Positions 58,581 to 64,000 of a stretch of 64,000 nt of DNA are shown here, one piece after another. A program made the translations under genes and the position numbers. This DNA comes from CALJEL01 sp041082235 (GTDB taxonomy: Bacteria; Nitrospirota; Thermodesulfovibrionia; Thermodesulfovibrionales; CALJEL01). The stretch lies in the NCBI GenBank assembly GCA_041082235.1, contig JBDOIG010000059.1:1-64000 (forward strand), given 5' to 3'. The notes beneath the pieces were generated by a model that was given only the letters and a program-made list of their open reading frames with translations, was not told where the DNA came from and did no database searches. The first letter of the stretch is position 1. Each line of letters starts with the position of its first letter.

Positions 58581-60237
58581 AGCTTATCTGTAACCTCTCT
58601 GCCATATCTTTATCATCTATGCTTATACCATCGGACATCCCGATTGGCAATTCTGTGCTCCTTCCCATTGGTGCAAATATCTTCTTGAGCTCCACCTCTG
58701 CTGCCTTAAAGACCTCCACAACCCTTTCAGCCACCTTTTCTGAATCAAGCCTTCTGTAAAGTTTTGGATCCTGAGTAGTTATACCTCGAGGGCATTTCCC
58801 GGTATTACAGAGATTGCACCTGTTATATTCATCACCAAAGCAGTCTGCTGCTGCCTGCATTATATATTTCCCAATTGTAACTGCAGAGGCACCGAGCATT
58901 ATAAGTGCTGCTGCATTTGCTGCAAGATGTCCCTTCTTACCAATACCACCTGCTGCAATAAGGGGAAGCTCGTTCTGTTTACCCTGTCTTACAAGGTCAA
59001 GATAACAATCCCTGATATTTGATGCTATTGGATGGCCCATCTTATCCATTGACACATTATAGGCAGCACCTGTGCCACCATCCTCTCCATCTATGGAGAG
59101 GGCTGCTGCATAGGGATTCCTTGCAAGATTATTAAGGACAGCCCTGGCAGTCTTTGTACCTGATATCTTCGGGAAGACAGGTACCCTGAAGCCAAAGGCC
59201 ATTGACATGGACTGGATCATCTTTGCAACCGCCTCTTCTATAGAATACTTTGTCTGGTGTGTTGGAGGTGAGGCAAGGTCAACTGCCTCTGGAACACCGC
59301 GGATCTTTGCAATAAGCCTAATAACCTTCTGTGCCATTAATAATCCACCATCACCAGGCTTCGCACCCTGACCATATTTGATCTCTATCCCGGCAGGGTC
59401 TTCTATCATATGGGGCATTGCATGGATGATCTCATCCCATCCAAAATAACCAGAGGCTATCTGGAGGATAAAATATTTAAGGTATCTTGATTTTAAAAGC
59501 CTTGGTGGTACACCACCTTCACCAGAGCACATCACAACAGGAATACCTTCTACCTCATTAAGATAGGCAACCCCCATTGCAAGACCTTCCCACATAGGGG
59601 GTGAGAGTGCTCCAACAGACATAGAGCCAATCATAATAGGGAATATCTCCCTTACAGGAGGTATGAATTTGCCCGAGGTATGATCAACAACAAGCCTTCC
59701 ATTTTCACCCTTTAAAGGAAGCTCCTCAGGTGGAAGTATCCTTCCAATGTATGTCCTCACCCTGAATTCATGCCTTCCAGCATCAAGGGCAGGGTCTGTG
59801 AGCATGGATATACGGGTGAATTTTATCCTGTCAAGTGTTGAAGGAGAAGGGTCATTTCTCCTGCCGCCCCTTCTATAGGGCTCACCACCTTTGTTTTTAA
59901 AATGATAGAACTTATGCTGCGGATTGTATCCTGGCTCTATCGCCTCATTCGGACAGACAAGTGTACAGGTACCACAGCCTGTGCAATAGTGTTCAATATC
60001 GGTAACCTGTTCTATTATATGGATTACCCTTGTCTTTACCCGAGGAGAGGGCATCCCACCTTCTGACTCAACTATCCTCTGGAGCTTTACTGACGGTACT
60101 ATCGCCCTTACAGGACAGACTGCTGTGCACTGGCCGCAGCGCTTGCACCTGTCATCACGCCACCTTACAATGTAGGGAAATTCCTTTAATGAGAGTTTAT
60201 GATTAAAATCCTCTCTTATCTTTATTACACCTGACAT
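58570..60237 (-). CDS. glutamate synthase FMN domain subunit (archaeal type)
   Basis: 555 residues. N-terminal dicluster ferredoxin (CKRCGQCTAVCPVRAI; CTGCGTCTLVCPNEAIEPG), then the FMN barrel: PIMIGSMSVGALSPPMWEGLA, SGEGGVPPRLL, EIKYGQGAKPGDGGLL, SPPTHQTKYSIEEAVA, SIDGEDGGTGAAYN, and CNLCNTGKCPRGITTQDP for the 3Fe-4S cluster. It makes glutamate from 2-oxoglutarate and ammonia delivered by the amidotransferase subunit. It overlaps the preceding gene by 13 nt. Confidence 0.95.
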   Translation of the reverse strand: MSGVIKIREDFNHKLSLKEFPYIVRWRDDRCKRCGQCTAVCPVRAIVPSVKLQRIVESEGGMPSPRVKTRVIHIIEQVTDIEHYCTGCGTCTLVCPNEAIEPGYNPQHKFYHFKNKGGEPYRRGGRRNDPSPSTLDRIKFTRISMLTDPALDAGRHEFRVRTYIGRILPPEELPLKGENGRLVVDHTSGKFIPPVREIFPIMIGSMSVGALSPPMWEGLAMGVAYLNEVEGIPVVMCSGEGGVPPRLLKSRYLKYFILQIASGYFGWDEIIHAMPHMIEDPAGIEIKYGQGAKPGDGGLLMAQKVIRLIAKIRGVPEAVDLASPPTHQTKYSIEEAVAKMIQSMSMAFGFRVPVFPKISGTKTARAVLNNLARNPYAAALSIDGEDGGTGAAYNVSMDKMGHPIASNIRDCYLDLVRQGKQNELPLIAAGGIGKKGHLAANAAALIMLGASAVTIGKYIMQAAADCFGDEYNRCNLCNTGKCPRGITTQDPKLYRRLDSEKVAERVVEVFKAAEVELKKIFAPMGRSTELPIGMSDGISIDDKDMAERLQISYVC

Positions 60238-61373
60238 AAGACCTCTGCCTTCTCTGTAACATATTCACCCTTTAGCTGATTCCATACCAATACCCTCTTT
60301 GCAACAGGTGGAATAATCACCATCTCATACTTCATGGGGAATATATCCTTTGACCTCTCCCTTTCAGGGATTGCCTTATCAAGGCCGCATTCCTCAGACA
60401 TAAGACCATATTTACCTGGCACACCACCCACAACACCTGGCCTCAGTTTCTTTGAATCCTGTACCATAAAACATGTGCCATCAGGAGTGAAACCAATCAC
60501 GCAGTTAGGACCATCTATGCAGAGAGGCCTGAGGGAATATCTGATTAGATTGAGTGCCTCCCTATCAGGTCTCCCCTCAATCTCTGAAGGTTTAAGTGGT
60601 GTTATTACATCCTTGTAATAAGTAAGAGGAAATCCAAGCTGTCTGTGGACATAATGTAATATATGTGTGAATACCTCGCTATCACTGTTATAACCTATAT
60701 AGCCAGGAAAACCCCTTGACATGAGAAATTCCCTTATAGGAACAAAGGCTGTGTTTTCACCATTTGTCATAGAGGCATATCCCTGAATAAAAAAGGGATG
60801 GCAGGCATAGAGATTTATTGCATAATTGGTATTCTGCCTTCCCTGGGCAAATATGATCCTTGCCTTGAGGTCACTATGGTCAAGCCCAAAGAACTCAGCA
60901 AGCTCAAGAGGATCACCAACCTCTTTTAAAGTTAAGACATCAGGATAAAAGGAGAATACCACAATGGATTCATCAGCCTCTCCCATTGCCCTGAGGGTTA
61001 GCCTTGTTCTCATAAGAAGGTCTTCTTTCTCTTTAAAGGATTTTTCTTTATAAGAGTCTGGATAGTCATAGACCCTTGCAAAATAATAATCCCTCGGTAC
61101 TATCCCTCTTACAGATATTATCTTTGGTGTCCAGACATGTTTGAGCCTAAAACCGAGCCTATCCATATATTCATCAAGGAGCTTTATACCCTTTAAAGAG
61201 CATATCCCTGAGAGTATAGGATATTCCTTGAGCTCCTCAAACTCTCCTCCGAGATCCTTAAGCATAAGGCCCATACCAGAGCCATCATGGCCTTCCTTCA
61301 TGGTCTCAAGGCTCAGGACATTCTCCATCGGAGAGAAATATTCCTCTGATGTTATGGCAGCCAGTCTGCACAT
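60225..61373 (-). CDS. glutamate synthase glutamine amidotransferase subunit
   Basis: 382 residues. Begins MCRLAAITSEEYFSP, so catalytic Cys2 is exposed after Met removal, as in class II (Ntn) amidotransferases; HDGSGMGLML and GYNSDSEVFTHILHYV are conserved. This start has GAGGT 6 nt upstream; a longer frame to 61403 would bury Cys2. It corresponds to GltB domain 1 as a free subunit. A strong hairpin with T-run lies just 11-49 nt before the ATG. Confidence 0.94.
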   Translation of the reverse strand: MCRLAAITSEEYFSPMENVLSLETMKEGHDGSGMGLMLKDLGGEFEELKEYPILSGICSLKGIKLLDEYMDRLGFRLKHVWTPKIISVRGIVPRDYYFARVYDYPDSYKEKSFKEKEDLLMRTRLTLRAMGEADESIVVFSFYPDVLTLKEVGDPLELAEFFGLDHSDLKARIIFAQGRQNTNYAINLYACHPFFIQGYASMTNGENTAFVPIREFLMSRGFPGYIGYNSDSEVFTHILHYVHRQLGFPLTYYKDVITPLKPSEIEGRPDREALNLIRYSLRPLCIDGPNCVIGFTPDGTCFMVQDSKKLRPGVVGGVPGKYGLMSEECGLDKAIPERERSKDIFPMKYEMVIIPPVAKRVLVWNQLKGEYVTEKAEVLCQV

Positions 61374-61389
61374 CTCGTAACCTCTACAG

Positions 61390-61422
61390 AAAAAAATAGG
61401 CAAACGGCAATCGTTTGCCTAT
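61390..61422 (-). terminator. terminator-like hairpin in the glutamate synthase leader
   Basis: ATAGGCAAACG and CGTTTGCCTAT (61396-61406, 61412-61422) form a perfect 11-bp stem with a 5-nt loop, followed on the minus strand by seven T. The start codon is only about 17 nt further on, so the operon's own transcript must pass it. A possible promoter (TTGTTT, 17 nt, TAATAT) ends right at the hairpin. It may instead end the amtB-glnK transcript or protect a 5' end. Confidence 0.65.
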
Positions 61423-61464
61423 TTATATTAAAACAAATTTTAGTAAAAAACAACTACCGCGACA

Positions 61465-61676
61465 GTAACTGCTGATAGAATGTTACAAGTCACCTTAAAA
61501 TAAAATGGGCAGGATGCTGAAAAGGCTTTACTGCGACACCTTGATGTAAGGTTATTAATCAACTTGCTATACATATCTGACTTCACCATTGGTGAAAAAC
61601 CTCTTGCTACATAATAAATAAACATTGTCGCTTTGTAAGGCTTTGAGGCAGCCTGTCCATTTTCTATCGGCATCTA
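61465..61676 (-). repeat. TIR-element copy G (complete)
   Basis: Minus strand: TGCCGATAGAAAATGGACAGG ... left arm GGCTGCCTCAAAGCC, TTACAAAGCGAC; centre TTTCACCAATGGTGAA; TTGATTAATAACCTTACATC; right arm GTCGCAGTAAAGCC, GCATCCTGCCCATTTT; outer end TTCTATCAGCAGTTAC. Inner arms 61502-61537 and 61627-61663. About 87% identical by hand to copy B2. It fills most of the 307-nt gap 61374-61680 between P-II and the glutamate synthase operon; only the leader hairpin is also there. Confidence 0.8.
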
Positions 61677-61680
61677 TGGC

Positions 61681-62022
61681 TCAGAGTGCCTCTTCACCCC
61701 TCTGGCCTGTTCTTATTCTGATAGCATCTTCAAGGTCAGAGATAAATATCTTTCCATCTCCTACCTCACCTGTCTTTGCCTTATTGAGTATCACATCCAC
61801 AGCCTTCTCAACGAGCTCATCAGTAAGGACAATCTCTATCTTCAGTTTTGGAAGAAACCTCACCTCATATTCCTTTCCCCTGTAAACCTCTATAAAGCCC
61901 TTCTGTCTTCCAAATCCTCTTACCTCTGTCACTGTCATTCCACAGACTATGCCTGCTTCTGAAAGTCCTGCCACTACATCATCAAGTTTAAATAGTTTTA
62001 TAATAGCCTCTATCTTTTTCAT
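61681..62022 (-). CDS. glnK: nitrogen regulatory protein P-II
   Basis: 113 residues: MKKIEAIIKLFKLDDVVAGL, VTEVRGFGRQKGFIEVYRGKEYEV with the T-loop Tyr (GKEY), LKIEIVLTDELVEKAVDVI and GKIFISDLEDAIRIRTGQRGEEAL. It senses 2-oxoglutarate and ATP/ADP and gates AmtB. It lies 12 nt after amtB with AGGAGG upstream, so glnK is favoured over glnB. Confidence 0.94.
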   Translation of the reverse strand: MKKIEAIIKLFKLDDVVAGLSEAGIVCGMTVTEVRGFGRQKGFIEVYRGKEYEVRFLPKLKIEIVLTDELVEKAVDVILNKAKTGEVGDGKIFISDLEDAIRIRTGQRGEEAL

Positions 62023-62034
62023 AGTTTCCTCCTT

Positions 62035-63375
62035 TTATATATGAAGATTGTAAGCCTTTTCACCATGCTGGCTTTCATCAAGCCCGATTATCTCATCATT
62101 TACATGTGGTCTAAGACCAGTTAGAATCTTTATAACAAACAGTATGATAAATGTCATGGCACCTGAATAGGCTATTGTGACTGTAATTCCTATAGCCTGT
62201 TTATATAGCTGGCCTGGATTTCCATAAAGTAAGCCTCTACCGAGTTCATTCATCTCGGGATCTGCAAAAACACCAGTAAGAAGTGCTCCAAGGATTCCAG
62301 CAACTCCATGGATACCAAAGACATCAAGGGTATCGTCATATCCAAAGAGCGTTTTAATCTTTGTTACTGAAAAGAATGAAATTATGCCAGCCAGCAACCC
62401 GATCACCAATGCCCCTGTGATATTGACAAATCCTGCTGCAGGTGTTATTGCTACAAGCCCTGCTACTGCACCAGAGCAGAGTCCGAGAAGGGTTGGTTTC
62501 TTGGAGAATATCCATTCAGTAAAGAGCCATGAAAGGGCTGCCATTGCTGTTGCTGTATTTGTATTTATAAAAGCTACTCCAGCAAGACCACCTGCACTAA
62601 GGGCAGAGCCTGCATTAAAACCAAACCATCCAAACCAGAGAAGTCCTGTTCCTGTTAGAACCATGGTAAGATTGTGCGGGATAAGGGTCGTATCTTTTCT
62701 TTTACCGATCATTAATGCGCCAATAAGGGCAGCAATACCAGCATTTATATGGACAACTGTTCCTCCTGCAAAATCAAGGGCTCCAAGGGCTCCTATGAAA
62801 CCTCCACCCCATACCCAGTGGCAGATAGGTAGATACACAAGACTCATCCACAGAATTGAAAAGAGCAGCCAGGCAGAGAACTTTAGTCTTTCTATATAGG
62901 CACCACTAACAAGTGCCACTGTAATGGCAGCAAAGGTAAGCTGGTACCCAATGAATATATATTCAGGTATAGTCCTTGCTACCTCAGCAATGCTCTTTAC
63001 AGTTACATCTTTAAGAAAGGCCTTCACAGGAGCACCTATTAAACCGCTTAAGTCAGGTCCAAAGGAAAAACTATAACCATAGATTATCCAGAGTATGCTT
63101 GTTACTGAGTAGGCAATGAATGACATGGTCATGGTATTAAGGGTATCCTTCCTCTTTGCCAGACCTCCATAAAATAGTGCCAATCCAGGCAGTGTCATGA
63201 GCATCACCAGTGCAGTGGCAACTATCATCCAGGCAGTGTCTCCTGTGTCTATCTTTGTCTCAGCCTGTTCTGCTATTGCTGGAGTTGAAGGGGCAGACAC
63301 CTGCTCTTCTGCAAGGGCAAGACCTCCTCTGCAGAGAAGGGTTAATAATACTAATATGCTCATCAGTCTTTTCAT
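62035..63375 (-). CDS. amtB: ammonium transporter
   Basis: 446 residues: signal peptide-like start (MKRLMSILVLLTLLCRGGLALA), then eleven membrane segments with DTAWMIVATALVMLMTLPGLALFYGGL, DFAGGTVVHINAGIAALIGALM, TGLLWFGWFGFNAGSA and FGIHGVAGILGALLTG. The twin-His pore residues are in VVHINAG and GIHGVAG. AGGAGGATGAA precedes this ATG; a frame extension to 63411 would overlap the porin gene. It is co-transcribed with glnK. Confidence 0.95.
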   Translation of the reverse strand: MKRLMSILVLLTLLCRGGLALAEEQVSAPSTPAIAEQAETKIDTGDTAWMIVATALVMLMTLPGLALFYGGLAKRKDTLNTMTMSFIAYSVTSILWIIYGYSFSFGPDLSGLIGAPVKAFLKDVTVKSIAEVARTIPEYIFIGYQLTFAAITVALVSGAYIERLKFSAWLLFSILWMSLVYLPICHWVWGGGFIGALGALDFAGGTVVHINAGIAALIGALMIGKRKDTTLIPHNLTMVLTGTGLLWFGWFGFNAGSALSAGGLAGVAFINTNTATAMAALSWLFTEWIFSKKPTLLGLCSGAVAGLVAITPAAGFVNITGALVIGLLAGIISFFSVTKIKTLFGYDDTLDVFGIHGVAGILGALLTGVFADPEMNELGRGLLYGNPGQLYKQAIGITVTIAYSGAMTFIILFVIKILTGLRPHVNDEIIGLDESQHGEKAYNLHI

Positions 63376-63404
63376 TTCATCCTCCTGTTTTGAATCATAT
63401 AGTT

Positions 63405-64000
63405 TTACCATGTATACATCACGCCAAGGGCGATTGTATCCTGTGTCTTTTTATCTCCAGAATCAAATACCTCTTTATCAGACCAGTCATGTCTGTATTC
63501 CGGTCTTAAGATAAATGACCTCGCTATTCTGAATTCAGGTGTTAAGGTTATCTCCTTCAATGTCTGAGGTGTCCCTGTCCTTATACCCTTATCGTCCTTG
63601 AAATACTCACTCCTCAGAGAAAGACTGTAGGAATCGTTAAAGTCATATTTCGCTATTAAAGCAATACCATACCACTTTGCGTCACTTCCATCAGGAGTTG
63701 CCTTTTCTTCTGTAGCGTAATCTACATTCAGGATAAATGATAAAGCCTTTGCTGGTTTGATAGTCCCAACCCAGTCAAAGAGTAATCTGTTGTTTGAGCT
63801 GTTATTGTCCTGTTCAGGTCCATACATAAGATTAAATGTAAATGCAAGCTGCTCCATTGGTGTATAGCCAACACTCATACCCGCTGTCTTTCCCTTATTG
63901 TTATCATCTGTCTTATCCCATCCGTTTACTATGTGAAGGGATGCACTGAGGGCATCAGAAAAGGGATAACTTATTTTCAGTCCTGTATGGGTAAATGGTA
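63405..64000 (-). CDS. outer-membrane beta-barrel porin-like protein (N-terminus outside window)
   Basis: The minus strand is open from the window edge to a stop at 63405, about 198 residues, with alternating amphipathic strands (SASLHIVNGWDKTDDNNKGKT; AFTFNLMYGPEQDNNSSN; ITLTPEFRIARSFILRPEYRHDWSD) and a C-terminal TIALGVMYTW ending in Trp, as in barrels. It resembles the OmpL-like BBP2 porin group. It precedes amtB by 29 nt and may help ammonium or nitrogen sources cross the outer membrane (inference). Confidence 0.82.
   Translation of the reverse strand, partial: PFTHTGLKISYPFSDALSASLHIVNGWDKTDDNNKGKTAGMSVGYTPMEQLAFTFNLMYGPEQDNNSSNNRLLFDWVGTIKPAKALSFILNVDYATEEKATPDGSDAKWYGIALIAKYDFNDSYSLSLRSEYFKDDKGIRTGTPQTLKEITLTPEFRIARSFILRPEYRHDWSDKEVFDSGDKKTQDTIALGVMYTW

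Noticed and set aside
63376..63411. Longer AmtB start at 63411
   Set aside because: It would overlap the end of the porin gene, and the ATG at 63375 has AGGAGGATGAA and begins a proper signal peptide.
1..64000. Insertion sequences, prophage or integrative element
   Set aside because: No transposase, integrase, phage structural gene or tRNA-linked attachment duplication was seen. The only mobile-looking DNA is the non-coding repeats.

Overview
The window is a densely coded, moderately AT-rich stretch of a bacterial chromosome. It carries about 60 genes, one tRNA, one TPP riboswitch and an unusual load of short intergenic repeats. No phage, transposase, integrase or CRISPR array was seen. Several features fit an anaerobic, respiratory, chemolithotrophic-type bacterium, most plausibly a member of the Nitrospirota (Thermodesulfovibrionia-like) or a deltaproteobacterial relative: small triheme c7 and eight-heme c-type cytochromes, a histidine kinase with a periplasmic heme-binding motif, pyruvate phosphate dikinase, a split archaeal-type glutamate synthase, a short ThiC, AmrS, LarB and a DUF3786 iron-sulfur protein. 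The lineage call is inference; no 16S rRNA gene is present.

Layout. 1-6.8 kb: fmt and def on the minus strand, divergent from a plus-strand run of pcrA, gatC, panD, argS, hpt and queD. 6.8-12.2 kb: pmbA and amrS, then a cation efflux protein, a triheme cytochrome and a PAS-GAF-GAF sensor on the minus strand. 12.3-19.5 kb: a large TPR protein, repeats, tRNA-Val, and the glycogen genes glgB and glgC with a membrane HExxH protein. 19.8-28 kb: gltX-gpsA-larB, trxA with a TlpA-like lipoprotein, then ffh-rpsP-khpA-trmD-rplS-rnhB, in which rimM is missing. 28-32.6 kb: a DtxR-type regulator facing a sensory operon of two periplasmic binding proteins and a histidine kinase. 32.6-41 kb: ychF, an ABC-2 exporter, a DUF3786 protein, a phosphoribosyltransferase, a UbiA prenyltransferase, and a kinase/HD-GYP regulator pair. 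41-50.4 kb: ppdK, an octaheme cytochrome, a PadR regulator divergent from a MacAB-like efflux system, and a DUF4258/DUF2283 pair. 50.4-56.2 kb: TPP riboswitch, thiS-thiG-thiE-thiC, a Clp1-like polynucleotide kinase, an HD hydrolase, a macro-domain protein and a nitroreductase. 56.2-64 kb (minus strand): a nitrogen-assimilation block of a porin, amtB, P-II and a three-gene glutamate synthase.

Novel-looking structure. (i) At least eight copies or fragments of a roughly 200-bp intergenic element with long terminal inverted repeats. The ends differ between copies but match within a copy, which suggests a conserved hairpin. (ii) A separate family of small GGGGCTTCGCCCC-type palindromes placed just upstream of genes. 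(iii) A recurring start architecture: an (extended) -10 hexamer only 5-8 nt before the ATG and no Shine-Dalgarno, implying leaderless mRNAs for def, pcrA, the CDF transporter, the PAS-GAF sensor, the TPR protein, ffh and gltX. (iv) Terminator-like hairpins that abut or lie just before the start codons of trmD, thiS and the first glutamate synthase gene.
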